Below are positions 12,208 to 19,535 of a DNA stretch of 19,535 nt, piece by piece. How positions within the stretch are numbered: position 1 is the first letter of the stretch; every line of letters starts with the position of its first letter. Position numbers and translations under genes: made by a program. Location: contig JAJRTI010000309.1 in the NCBI GenBank assembly GCA_024278415.1, positions 1-19,535 on the forward strand, written 5' to 3'. The notes beneath the pieces were generated by a model. That model was not told the DNA's origin. It was given only the letters and a program-made list of their open reading frames with translations, and ran no database searches. Source of the DNA: Planctomycetota bacterium (GTDB lineage: Bacteria > Planctomycetota > Brocadiia > JAJRTI01).

Positions 12208-14664
12208 ATGTGGCGAAGCTTGTTTGGCCTGTGGCTGGCCCTCTGCATGGTCTGCGCGAGCACATGGGCCGAGCCGCACGTCATCGAGGTGAGCGGGCGC
12301 TTGCTCTCTCCCGAGGACGGCCTGCTGCTGGGCAACGGCGACCTGTCGGTCAGCGTGTATCAGACCGCGGCCCGCATCGTGTGGCGGTTCGGCAAGAACG
12401 ACGTGTGGGACCGCCGGCACGACCTGAGCGACGACCCCAAGCCGGCGCACATCCGCGAGATTGCGCGCGGCATCCTGCACGAAGGCTGGAAGTGTTATCC
12501 GTACGGCTTCCCCACGGAAAAGATTCCCGGCTCGAAGCGCATGCGCGAGCTTTGCCACGGCGGGCCGCCAAGCAACCACTCGCGGCCTTACCCCTGCCCA
12601 AAGCCAGTGGGCGAACTCGCTATGCAACTGCCCGCGGACCAACGCGGCCTACGCATCGAGCAACGTCTGAGCATCGAGGACGCGACGCTGCGCATCGTCT
12701 GTTCGTGGCGCTCGGGCGTGCGGCTCACCGTCGAGTGCTTCATCCCGCCGAAGCCGAACGTGCTCGTGGTGCGCTGGCGCATCGAGAACTGGAACGACTC
12801 GACGCTCACGGGCCGCAACACGCCGCCGATCTGGTTCAGCCTCTATCGCTGGCCTGACCCGCCGATTCGGGAGTTCGCGGAGCGCTTCGCCGCGCAGTAT
12901 CGCCACAACGGCTTCCGCGCGATGGCCAGCCCCAAGGCGACGCCGCTGCCTCCGCCCACGGTGCAACGCGATGAAGGGTACGCGTTCATCGAGCAGACTT
13001 TTCCGCCGGACCCGCTGTTCAAGAGCGGCTTTCGCTACGCCATCTTTCCGTTCGCGCCGGGTGCGGACCTGCGCGTGATAGACATGCGCGCGACGCGGGA
13101 GGCGCGGGTGCACATGATCCCGCGGCTGCGCGACCGCAGCGGCCGGCTCGTGGTCGCGGTCACGAGCAGCAGCGACGCCGGCGGGCCGGTGGCCGAAATG
13201 CGCCGCGTGCGCAAGATGGTGCGCAACCGCATCGACCAGGCCATCGCGGAACTCGCGCAGCGCAACCGCGCCGCGGCCGCGGCTTTCTGGTCCAAGTCCA
13301 GCGTCCGCGTCGCGGACCGGCTCATCGAAAACTTGTGGTACGAGACGCTGCACATCCGGCGCTGCGTGTATCGCCCCGACACGCCGCCGCCCGGGCTGTT
13401 CCTGCCCAGCACCGTGCGCGACTACTCGCACTGGCACGGCGACTACCACATGAACTACAACTACCAGGAGCCGTTCTGGGGCAATTACACCGCGAACCAC
13501 CTCGCGCTCGGCGACGCCTACTTCTCGGGCATGAAGTTCATGCTGCCCATCGGCCGCAAGATCGCCCGCGACTACTACGGCTGCCGCGGGGTTTACATCC
13601 AGCTCATCGGGTTCCCCATCGAGGCGCAGGACGACCCGCTGGGCACGTTCATCGGCCGCATGGCCTACATGACCGGCTGGGCGCAGGCGCACTACTGGCG
13701 GCGCTACCTCTACACGCTCGACAAGGAGTGGCTACGCACGCAGGGCTACCCCGTGATTCGGGACGCCGCGCTGTTCTATCTCGACTTCCTCAAAAAGGGC
13801 GACGACGGCCTCTACCACGCGTTCCCGTCGCCGCTGGGCGAGGACTGGCACACGAGCGACCCCAAGCGCTACACCGACCGTGCGGAGGTCATGCGCCACG
13901 TGCGCTACAGCTTCCACTGCGCGATCCGCGCAAGCGAAGTGCTCGGCGTGGACACCGCGCTGCGCGCGCAGTGGCGCGAGCGGCTCGATCATCTCGCGGG
14001 CGAAGAGGGCAAGCCGCCGCGCAAGCTGAAAGGCATCGAGAAGCTGTGCCGCGACCTCTGCGCGCCGGAGTTTGGATTCGGCCGGCCATACCGGCCCCAA
14101 CCCGAGAAGCACAGCGGCAAGCCCCTTCCGCCCAAGCCGACCGTGTGGTACTTCGGCCAGTACCCCTGGTTCGCCATGATGTGGCTCAGGGCAGGCGGGT
14201 TCATCGCGGATCGCGATTTCCCGCTCTTTCGGCAGATCGTCGAGACGTGGCGCCACCCGAATGGGCTCTGCTGGGGCATGGCCGTGGCCAACTACGGCCA
14301 CGCCGGCGCGTGGACAGAATCGCTGGGGGTCATCGCACCGCTCCAGGAGATGATGCTCCAGAGCTGGGACGGCGCGCTGCGCATCTTCCCCGCGTGGCCG
14401 AGGAAGCTCGACGCGAGTTTCACCACCTTCCGTGCGGAGGGAGCGTTCCTCGTCAGCGCGTCGTGGTCGAATGGCCGCGTCGGCAAGGCCGAGATTCTCA
14501 GCGAGAAAGGCGGCCCCTGCCGCGTCTACTCGCCCTGGCCCGGCGGCCTCCGCGTGCTCGATGCGCGAGGCCGCGAGGTCGAAGTGCGCCGCGACCCGTA
14601 CGGCCGCCCGGAGTTCCAAACCGTGGCGGGCGAGAAGTACATCCTGACGGAGACGAAGCCGTAG
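12208..14664 (+). CDS. Secreted GH95-like (six-hairpin) glycoside hydrolase
   Basis: 818 residues. A signal peptide is clear: positively charged start, hydrophobic core LFGLWLALCMVCA and likely cleavage after STWA (about 21). The N-terminal beta-sandwich-like part begins LLLGNGDLSVSVYQTAARIVWRFGKNDVW (39 onward), matching the start of GH95-type enzymes. The barrel carries HGDYHMNYNYQEPFWGNYTA, from about 410. The N-x-N pair here (N416, N418) corresponds by position in the motif to the asparagines that GH95 alpha-L-fucosidases use with an aspartate to activate water. The C-terminal sheet has RIFPAWPRKLDASFTTFRAE and EGAFLVSASWSNGRVGKAEI, also typical of the family. It probably cleaves a polysaccharide side chain outside the cytoplasm. 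Fucose specificity is not shown. It follows the UroD-like gene by 52 bp on the same strand. No clear terminator is seen in 14665-14773. Confidence 0.82.
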   Translation: MWRSLFGLWLALCMVCASTWAEPHVIEVSGRLLSPEDGLLLGNGDLSVSVYQTAARIVWRFGKNDVWDRRHDLSDDPKPAHIREIARGILHEGWKCYPYGFPTEKIPGSKRMRELCHGGPPSNHSRPYPCPKPVGELAMQLPADQRGLRIEQRLSIEDATLRIVCSWRSGVRLTVECFIPPKPNVLVVRWRIENWNDSTLTGRNTPPIWFSLYRWPDPPIREFAERFAAQYRHNGFRAMASPKATPLPPPTVQRDEGYAFIEQTFPPDPLFKSGFRYAIFPFAPGADLRVIDMRATREARVHMIPRLRDRSGRLVVAVTSSSDAGGPVAEMRRVRKMVRNRIDQAIAELAQRNRAAAAAFWSKSSVRVADRLIENLWYETLHIRRCVYRPDTPPPGLFLPSTVRDYSHWHGDYHMNYNYQEPFWGNYTANHLALGDAYFSGMKFMLPIGRKIARDYYGCRGVYIQLIGFPIEAQDDPLGTFIGRMAYMTGWAQAHYWRRYLYTLDKEWLRTQGYPVIRDAALFYLDFLKKGDDGLYHAFPSPLGEDWHTSDPKRYTDRAEVMRHVRYSFHCAIRASEVLGVDTALRAQWRERLDHLAGEEGKPPRKLKGIEKLCRDLCAPEFGFGRPYRPQPEKHSGKPLPPKPTVWYFGQYPWFAMMWLRAGGFIADRDFPLFRQIVETWRHPNGLCWGMAVANYGHAGAWTESLGVIAPLQEMMLQSWDGALRIFPAWPRKLDASFTTFRAEGAFLVSASWSNGRVGKAEILSEKGGPCRVYSPWPGGLRVLDARGREVEVRRDPYGRPEFQTVAGEKYILTETKP

Positions 14665-14773
14665 CCTGTCGGCTCAAGCGAGTGCGCCTGGGTCCGAGGC
14701 AAGCGTGGAAACTTCCTGCTCCCACGTCTCGCAACTGCCGCTGGGGAAGCGGCCCATGGGCCGATCGCCGAGT

Positions 14774-15958
14774 TCAACCCGCACAGCGCTCGCGCACGCG
14801 GGCGAACGCGTCCATCGCAAAATCGATGTCTTCGGGTGTGTGTGCGGCGGAAAGCTGGACTCGGATGCGCGCCTTGCCCTTGGGCACGACGGGGTAGCTG
14901 AACCCGATCACATACACGCCTTCGTCGAGCATCATGTTAGCCATTCTCGTCGCGAGCGCGGCGTCGCCGAGCATGATCGGGACAATCGGGTGGTCGCCCT
15001 CTGGGATGTCGAAGCCGCGCTCGCGCATGCCCGCGCGGAAACGCTTCGCGTTCCCCTCGAGCCGGTCGCGCAATTCGGTGGACTCGGAAAGAATGTCCAG
15101 CACCGCGAGCGACGTGGCCGCGATGGCGGGCGCAAGGCTGTTGGAGAACAGGTAGGGACGGGAGCGCTGGCGCAGGTACTCGACGATCTCTTTCCGGCCG
15201 CTGGTGAACCCGCCGGTCGCGCCGCCCAGGGCTTTGCCGAGCGTGCTGGTGATGACGTCGACTCGGCCCATGACGCCTCGGTATTCGTGCGTGCCCCGGC
15301 CTGTCTGGCCGAGAAAGCCGGTCGCGTGCGAATCGTCGAACATGACGAGCGCGTCGTATTTGTCGGCCAGATCGCAGATAGCGTCCAGCGGCGCGATAAC
15401 GCCGTCCATGGAGAACACGCCGTCGGTCGCGATCATGCGGAAGCGCGCGGCCGCGGCCTCTTTGAGCTTGGCCTCCAGGTCGGCCATGTCGCCGTTGCTG
15501 TAGATGAACCGTTGCGCTTTGCACAGGCGCACGCCGTCGATGATGCTCGCGTGGTTCAGCGCGTCGCTAATGACCGCGTCTTCGGGCCCCAGCAGCGCCT
15601 CGAACAGTCCGCCGTTGGCATCGAAACACGAACTGTAGAGGATGGTGTCCTCTGTGCCTAGGAACTCGGTGAGCTTGGCTTCGAGTTGCTTGTGCAGCTC
15701 CTGGGTGCCGCAGATGAAGCGGACCGAACTGAGTCCGTAGCCCCACTGGTCGTAGCTGGCCTTGGCGGCCTCGACGACCCGCGGATCGTTGGACAGGCCG
15801 AGGTAGTTGTTGGCGCAGAAGTTGAGCACTTCCCGGCCTCCGGCCACCGCGATGCGCGCACCCTGGGGCGAGACGATGACGCGCTCGGCCTTGTACGTGC
15901 CCGCGTCGCGGATGTGCGCAACTTCGGCTTCCAAATGCTGCTTGAACGAATCGAACAT
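14774..15958 (-). CDS. kbl: 2-amino-3-ketobutyrate CoA ligase (glycine C-acetyltransferase)
   Basis: 394 residues, close to the E. coli Kbl length. This PLP enzyme splits 2-amino-3-ketobutyrate with CoA into glycine and acetyl-CoA. Characteristic blocks are [17 protein letters not shown] (45-61), [21 protein letters not shown] (73-93), [10 protein letters not shown] (133-142), [12 protein letters not shown] (206-217, with D209 and H211 near the cofactor) and [13 protein letters not shown] (238-250), where K242 is the Schiff-base lysine. It starts 12 bp after the tdh stop, and its AAGGAG site overlaps that stop, so the two genes are co-transcribed and probably coupled. The related enzymes 8-amino-7-oxononanoate synthase and 5-aminolevulinate synthase share the fold, but the tdh neighbour and the high similarity settle the call. 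Confidence 0.97.
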   Translation of the reverse strand: MFDSFKQHLEAEVAHIRDAGTYKAERVIVSPQGARIAVAGGREVLNFCANNYLGLSNDPRVVEAAKASYDQWGYGLSSVRFICGTQELHKQLEAKLTEFLGTEDTILYSSCFDANGGLFEALLGPEDAVISDALNHASIIDGVRLCKAQRFIYSNGDMADLEAKLKEAAAARFRMIATDGVFSMDGVIAPLDAICDLADKYDALVMFDDSHATGFLGQTGRGTHEYRGVMGRVDVITSTLGKALGGATGGFTSGRKEIVEYLRQRSRPYLFSNSLAPAIAATSLAVLDILSESTELRDRLEGNAKRFRAGMRERGFDIPEGDHPIVPIMLGDAALATRMANMMLDEGVYVIGFSYPVVPKGKARIRVQLSAAHTPEDIDFAMDAFARVRERCAG

Positions 15959-15970
15959 GGCGACGCTCCT

Positions 15971-16999
15971 TTACTCGTCTGACCAGTCGAGGACGACTTT
16001 GCCGCACTCTCCGGACCGCATGACCTCGAAGCCCTTCTCGAACTCCGTGTAGTGAAACCGATGGGTAATGACGGGCGCGATGTCCAGGCCGCCTTGGATC
16101 ATGACGGTCATCTTATACCACGTCTCATACATTTCACGGCCGTAAATGCCCTTGAGCGTGAGGCTGTTGAAGATGACCGTGTTCCAGTCGATCTCGGTTT
16201 TGGGCAGGATGCCGAGCATGGCGATCTTGCCGCCGTGGCAGACGTTGTCCAGCATGTCGCGGAACGCCTGCGGGTTGCCGGACATTTCCATGCCCACGTC
16301 GAACCCCTCGACCATGCCGAGTTCCTTCTGCACGTCGTGCAAGTCGCGCTCGCGAGGGTCGACCACCTCCGTGGCGCCCATGCGCTTCGCCAGCTCTCGG
16401 CGGTAGGGGTTGGGATCGGTGACCACCACGTAGCGCGCGCCGGCATACTTGGCGATGGCCGCGGCCATGATGCCAATGGGCCCCGCGCCAGTGACCAGCA
16501 CGTCCTCGCCCAGCACGTCGAACGACAGCGCGGTGTGCGTCGCGTTGCCCAGTGGGTCGAAGCAGCTCGTCACCTCCAGCGGGATGTCGGGGCTCGCGGG
16601 CCAGACGTTGGTGACCGGGATGGACAAAAACTCGGCGAAGCAGCCCTCGCGGTTCACGCCGATACCGGTCGTCTTGGCGCACAGGTGCCGGCGGCCGGCC
16701 AGGCAGTTGCGGCACCGGCCGCACACCAGGTGCCCTTCGCCGCTCACCAGGTCGCCGGGGCTGTAGTCGTGCACGTTGTCGCCGAACGACTCGACCACGC
16801 CGACGAATTCGTGGCCGATGGTCATGGGCACGGGGATCGTCTTCTGCGCCCACTCGTCCCAATTGTAAATGTGCAGATCGGTGCCGCAGATGCTCGTCTT
16901 CTTGATGCGGATGAGCACGTCGTTCTTGCCGATCTCCGGCGGCGGAACGTCTTCCAGCCAAAGGCCGGGATCGGCGTTTCGTTTGACCAGAGCTTTCAT
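15971..16999 (-). CDS. tdh: L-threonine 3-dehydrogenase
   Basis: 342 residues, one more than E. coli Tdh, and very similar along its whole length. The enzyme oxidises L-threonine to 2-amino-3-ketobutyrate with NAD+ and zinc. Catalytic zinc ligands C38, H63 and E64 are present ([16 protein letters not shown] at 35-50, GHEFVG at 62-67). The structural-zinc cysteines are C93, C96, C99 and C107. The nucleotide-binding loop is [13 protein letters not shown] (169-181). [18 protein letters not shown] and [15 protein letters not shown] are further family blocks. The ATG at 16999 has AAAGGA about nine bases upstream. It is the first gene of a tdh-kbl pair, the reverse order to E. coli kbl-tdh. The product would be handed directly to Kbl, as is known for this pathway, because the intermediate is unstable. 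Confidence 0.97.
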   Translation of the reverse strand: MKALVKRNADPGLWLEDVPPPEIGKNDVLIRIKKTSICGTDLHIYNWDEWAQKTIPVPMTIGHEFVGVVESFGDNVHDYSPGDLVSGEGHLVCGRCRNCLAGRRHLCAKTTGIGVNREGCFAEFLSIPVTNVWPASPDIPLEVTSCFDPLGNATHTALSFDVLGEDVLVTGAGPIGIMAAAIAKYAGARYVVVTDPNPYRRELAKRMGATEVVDPRERDLHDVQKELGMVEGFDVGMEMSGNPQAFRDMLDNVCHGGKIAMLGILPKTEIDWNTVIFNSLTLKGIYGREMYETWYKMTVMIQGGLDIAPVITHRFHYTEFEKGFEVMRSGECGKVVLDWSDE

Positions 17000-17079
17000 G
17001 GCGACGCGTCCTTTCTCGATGAAAACCGCTCACGGGGCCAGTTGTGCTGATCCCAATTGCGTGGAAGCCGCAGGCGATC

Positions 17080-17109
17080 ATCATACCCTAGCGCCGCCGC
17101 CGGCCGCAA
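17080..17109 (-). promoter_or_regulatory. Predicted promoter for the tdh-kbl pair
   Basis: On the minus strand TTGCGG (17109-17104) and TATGAT (17085-17080, 5/6) are 18 bp apart. The start would lie near 17073, leaving a leader of about 74 nt. A small hairpin TCCGCC / GGCGGA (17110-17125) abuts the -35 and could be an operator. Confidence 0.45.
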
Positions 17110-17234
17110 TCCGCCCGCTGGCGGACATGCTGCCAAACGAGCAGACTGGTTGAATGAACCGCGGCGCAAAAAAAGAGCGGCAGGTGCGTCACGTTTCATG
17201 GGGTTCGTGCGTCTAAACGGATAGAACGAGCCCA

Positions 17235-17299
17235 TCGGCGGTGGGTTTCCGGTTTTCGACCGGAATGGCGCTGCTCGAACACCGAAAACCCACAGCCGA
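17235..17299. repeat. Long imperfect hairpin upstream of the Ser/Thr kinase
   Basis: The arms 17235-17259 and 17275-17299 pair over 25 positions with about 3 mismatches, around a 15-nt loop. The core is GGGTTTCCGGTTTTCGA against TCGAACACCGAAAACCC. A second, smaller palindrome (CGATGG 17310-17315 / CCATCG 17335-17340, with GGGCG / CGCCC inside) follows. It lies between the tdh promoter and the kinase leader. It may be a dispersed repeat or a structured 5' leader. The gap 17000-17413 otherwise holds a C8 run (17372-17379) and no other gene. Confidence 0.6.
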
Positions 17300-17391
17300 C
17301 AACCCGCCACGATGGGCGAATCGCCCTCCAATCGCCATCGTCTGCCGCGTGCCAAGCAGTATTGCCCAACGCCCCCCCCAAGGAGCGAGAA

Positions 17392-17421
17392 ATGCCCGAT
17401 GTAGGAGAACGCCATGGATAA
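17392..17421 (+). CDS. Possible 9-residue leader peptide overlapping the kinase start
   Basis: A minimal frame encodes MPDVGERHG and stops with TAA at 17419-17421. AAGGAG (17380-17385) lies exactly six bases before its ATG, a better spaced and stronger site than most in the window. The frame overlaps the kinase ATG at 17414 by eight bases in another register, and the kinase's own AGGAG (17403-17407) lies within it. The arrangement suggests translational coupling or reinitiation. It could also be coincidence, because nine codons carry no coding statistics. Confidence 0.35.
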   Translation: MPDVGERHG

Positions 17422-18691
17422 CGAACACGAGATGAACGTGCTTGAAGTGGGCCAGGTTCTGGGTGATCGATGGATGATCCTCGAGCCGATTGCTGAAGGG
17501 GGCATGGCGGAGGTCTACCGCGCGCGTCAGCTCAACTTGAACCGAGACGTGGCAATAAAGGTGATGTCACAAAGGTGGATCGAGTCCTTCGAGGACGACC
17601 CGGAGGGCATCAAGACGGCCGTGCAAAGATTCCGGCGAGAAGTGCAGACCATGGCGCAGGTGACGCATTCGAACGTGATTCAGATCTATGACTACGGCCG
17701 GGCATCAGTACAAGAGAGGGGTCTCCAAGCGCCTCCCGACTATATCGTCATGGAGTATCTCCCTGACGGGACGCTTCGCGATACCATGGCTGAGGCCGGG
17801 GCCTATCCACAGGAAGACGCCGCGAAGGCATGGCTGCGTGATTACTTCCTTCCCGTGCTCAATGGCGTTCAGGCGCTTCACGAACTCGGCATCGTGCACC
17901 GGGACCTAAAGCCCGAAAACATCCTACTGGACCATGGAGTGCCAAAGATAGCGGATTTCGGCCTCGCACGTTTCAATAGAGCCATAGGGGTGACGGATTC
18001 TGGTGAGATACTGGGCTCACTGCTCTACGTCTCACCGGAGCAGTTTGTTGACCTTCAGAATGCGGACGAACGGTCAGACATCTACGCCCTGGGCAGGATT
18101 CTCTACGAGGCGATGTGTGGCACAATCACCCGAAAGGTGATGCCCATGTCGAGTGTCGGACTTCCCCAGTCGCATCGGCCGTTTTTCCAGAGGCTGGACC
18201 GAATTGTCCGAAAGGCTACGGCAGAGAAAAAGGAAGAAAGGCCCGCGTCTGTGCAGATTCTCCGACAGGAAATCGAACGACTCGCCAACGATGACGAGAT
18301 AGCGGCGACATCTGCCGGCAATGCTCGGTCGGCGAAGGCGGGGCCATGGAAATCGGTGCTTCGGTTGGCGGCCGCCAGTGTGATTGCAGTTGCCGTGGCG
18401 GCCGGCGACTATCCTCGGCAGAGCGCAAATGTCCCTCGTGGAGCGTCTGCGTTAGACGCGCCTCTTCGGGACGCCCCACAGGGCGATGGATCGCTGGCAG
18501 CCGCCGATTCTCGCGGGGATCTCACCATGTCTCAGGGGGGCGAAACCCGCGTTTGCAGAGCGCCGAATGGGCCCGGTCGTGATGCTTCCTCATCCAGTCC
18601 GTTGAGGCCCGCACTGGCGGCCTGCCAGTCCCCGCCCGACTCATTCCAATCTGCATGCGACACACCCAGCGGGGCCGACGACGGGAGGTGA
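17414..18691 (+). CDS. PknB-type Ser/Thr protein kinase, single-pass membrane
   Basis: 425 residues. The kinase domain (about 20-290) is complete: glycine loop AEGGMAEVYRA (27-37), VAIKVM with K49, E76 in the C-helix, HRDLKPEN (162-169, catalytic D164), ADFGLARF (180-187) and SPEQF (207-211). It should be active. One hydrophobic segment, VLRLAAASVIAVAVAAG (about 315-331), is a likely membrane crossing. The last 95 residues are low-complexity, rich in Ser, Ala, Pro, Asp and Gly, with no domain I recognise. A frameshift after the membrane segment cannot be excluded. The gene is visibly less GC-rich at third codon positions than its neighbours, for example ATA, TCA and AGG codons near the start, which may mean recent acquisition. 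AGGAG lies six bases before the ATG. No phosphatase or FHA gene is adjacent. Confidence 0.9.
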   Translation: MDNEHEMNVLEVGQVLGDRWMILEPIAEGGMAEVYRARQLNLNRDVAIKVMSQRWIESFEDDPEGIKTAVQRFRREVQTMAQVTHSNVIQIYDYGRASVQERGLQAPPDYIVMEYLPDGTLRDTMAEAGAYPQEDAAKAWLRDYFLPVLNGVQALHELGIVHRDLKPENILLDHGVPKIADFGLARFNRAIGVTDSGEILGSLLYVSPEQFVDLQNADERSDIYALGRILYEAMCGTITRKVMPMSSVGLPQSHRPFFQRLDRIVRKATAEKKEERPASVQILRQEIERLANDDEIAATSAGNARSAKAGPWKSVLRLAAASVIAVAVAAGDYPRQSANVPRGASALDAPLRDAPQGDGSLAAADSRGDLTMSQGGETRVCRAPNGPGRDASSSSPLRPALAACQSPPDSFQSACDTPSGADDGR

Positions 18692-18709
18692 ATGTTGTCC
18701 TGGCACGAG

Positions 18710-18736
18710 TGCCCGAACCATCGGAACGTTCGGGCA
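18710..18736. terminator. Possible bidirectional terminator hairpin
   Basis: TGCCCGAAC (18710-18718) pairs perfectly with GTTCGGGCA (18728-18736) around a 9-nt loop, between the convergent stops of the kinase and the GH42-like gene. ATGTTG (18693-18698) and CAACAT (18735-18740) flank it as a further inverted repeat. There is no T-run on either side, so intrinsic termination would be atypical. Confidence 0.35.
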
Positions 18737-18761
18737 ACATGGGCAGGGGAGTATCCGCGGC

Positions 18762-19535
18762 TCATTCACGCTCGAGGCGCAGCCACGCGGTGCCTCGCTC
18801 GTCAAGGTCGAGGATCAGCGCCCCGGGCGTTTGCCCCACGATTGCGGCATCCACCGCAGTGGCCTTCACACCTGTGGGAAGGTGGACGGCGACCCGGCCC
18901 CGCCTGCCGGTGTATATCGCGAGGGTTCTCCCGTTGCTCTGTACGATGGCTTCCTGTTCGGGCGTCCAAAGGTGGATCCCGGCCATCTTGAACAGCCGCC
19001 TGAACACTTCTGCGCGAACGCCCGGCCCAGGGCATCCGACGAAGAACTGAAGCCGCCCGTTCTGTTTGCGCGCGGCTACGGCAGGCAGACTATCGGAAGC
19101 GTAACGAGCGAGGATCCGCCATTCGCCGCTGGCGATCACCGGCCGGGGTGACAAGTCGAGGTCGAAGATTCCTTCGTTCCATCGGCGCCCCGCGAGTTCG
19201 TTTATCCCGACCGCCGCGGTTTTGCCTGGCACATTGCGCACCGCGAACCCCGTCACCCGCCGCACCCGCTCGAGGCTGAATGCGCCATTCTCGTCGAGAT
19301 ACCCGGGCATATACATCCAGATGACCGCGCTCCCGTCTTTTTCGATACGCTCGTGTAGCGATTCAATCTGTGCGTCGGATAGCTTGAACGCATTGGCGAA
19401 GACCACCATCTTGGCCCTCGGAGCAAGGCCGGCCAGGTAGTCGTCGAGCAGATAGTAGCCGATGGTTGTGCCAGATTTCAGAGCGGCGTCGCGCACCTGG
19501 TACAGGTTGTTTCGGTTGAAGGAGTAGTCCGCGGC
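18762..19535 (-). CDS. GH42-like / beta-galactosidase-type protein, C-terminal part
   Basis: 257 codons are visible, and the frame stays open to the right edge, so the N-terminal part is missing. A GTG at 19496 exists, but the frame continues through it with sensible residues (SFNRNNLYQVRDAALKSG), so it is not the start. The block TIGYYLLDDYLAGLAPRAKM, followed by FANAFKLSDAQIESLHERI, GSAVIWMYMPGYLDENGAFS and ERVRRVTGF, is the pattern of the beta-galactosidase trimerisation-like domain found after the barrel in GH42-type proteins. The remainder is beta-rich and ends in a small all-beta domain (LAIYTGRRGRVAVHLPTG onward). It probably belongs to a large glycoside hydrolase or a related planctomycete-type hypothetical protein. 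Catalytic residues lie outside the window. Confidence 0.7.
   Translation of the reverse strand, partial: AADYSFNRNNLYQVRDAALKSGTTIGYYLLDDYLAGLAPRAKMVVFANAFKLSDAQIESLHERIEKDGSAVIWMYMPGYLDENGAFSLERVRRVTGFAVRNVPGKTAAVGINELAGRRWNEGIFDLDLSPRPVIASGEWRILARYASDSLPAVAARKQNGRLQFFVGCPGPGVRAEVFRRLFKMAGIHLWTPEQEAIVQSNGRTLAIYTGRRGRVAVHLPTGVKATAVDAAIVGQTPGALILDLDERGTAWLRLERE

Noticed and set aside
14665..14773. Possible terminator between the GH95-like gene and kbl
   Set aside because: Only a 6-bp hairpin (14737-14753) and the palindrome GGCCCATGGGCC are present, without a T-run, so I did not call a terminator.
13335..14897. A 520-codon frame within and beyond the GH95-like gene
   Set aside because: It is a +1 shadow of the hydrolase and continues antisense into kbl. 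No domain is recognisable.
16996..17505. A 169-codon minus-strand frame upstream of tdh
   Set aside because: It runs through the tdh promoter region, a long hairpin and the kinase start without a domain or ribosome site.
18700..18716. TGGCACGAGTGCCC as a sigma-54 promoter (-24/-12) site
   Set aside because: The -24 half fits, but the -12 TTGC element is missing at the required distance, and it lies between convergent genes with nothing to transcribe.
1..19535. CRISPR array, prophage, integron or defence island
   Set aside because: No regularly spaced direct repeats of 25-40 nt, integrase, phage structural or nuclease genes were seen. The short tandem repeats have no spacers.

Overview
This is a high-GC window (roughly two-thirds G+C by eye, lower in one gene) from an environmental bacterium. 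The gene content fits a Planctomycetota-like or related PVC/FCB-neighbouring lineage (for example Lentisphaerota or Hydrogenedentota): HEAT-repeat proteins, a multi-pass membrane protein with a TPR tail, a UroD-like protein of the non-haem type, a GH95-like secreted hydrolase, a Gfo/Idh oxidoreductase, a bacterial Ser/Thr kinase and a GH42-like fragment. This is inference from gene style. No rRNA, tRNA or other marker gene is present, so the phylum is not proven.

Layout. Positions 1-314 hold palindromic repeats and no recognised gene. From 315 to 6792 everything reads leftward: a TPR membrane protein, trpD (12 bp apart), galK, an acidic HEAT-repeat protein and a Cof-type HAD phosphatase. From 7104 to 9736 genes read rightward: a Gfo/Idh/MocA oxidoreductase, an orphan sigma-54 response regulator and a probable 55-residue protein overlapping the regulator's stop. 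A membrane-anchored HEAT protein (9828-10721, minus) is divergent from a UroD-like gene and a GH95-like glycosidase (11088-14664, plus). The threonine catabolic pair tdh-kbl (14774-16999, minus) is divergent from a Ser/Thr kinase (17414-18691, plus). The window ends inside a leftward GH42-like gene (18762 to the edge).

How the genes work together. Tdh and Kbl form the two-step threonine to glycine plus acetyl-CoA route. The UroD-like, GH95-like, Gfo/Idh, galactokinase and GH42-like genes suggest a life based on polysaccharide or sugar breakdown. The remaining genes look like a loose mixture rather than one pathway. trpD stands alone, without other trp genes.

What stands out. Nearly every intergenic gap carries a different short dispersed-repeat type: tandem 7- to 9-mers, REP-like hairpins, an element resembling the widespread TGAGCGAAG palindrome, and a 251-bp segment bounded by 21-nt inverted repeats. 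Vegetative-type promoters (TTGNNN, 17-18 bp, TATNNT-like) can be read upstream of six genes, and in two cases they decide the start codon. The Ser/Thr kinase is preceded by a long hairpin and a 9-codon leader ORF with its own strong Shine-Dalgarno that overlaps the kinase start. I do not see a CRISPR array, phage, integrase, defence island or other clearly novel multi-gene system. The repeats and the kinase leader are the best leads.
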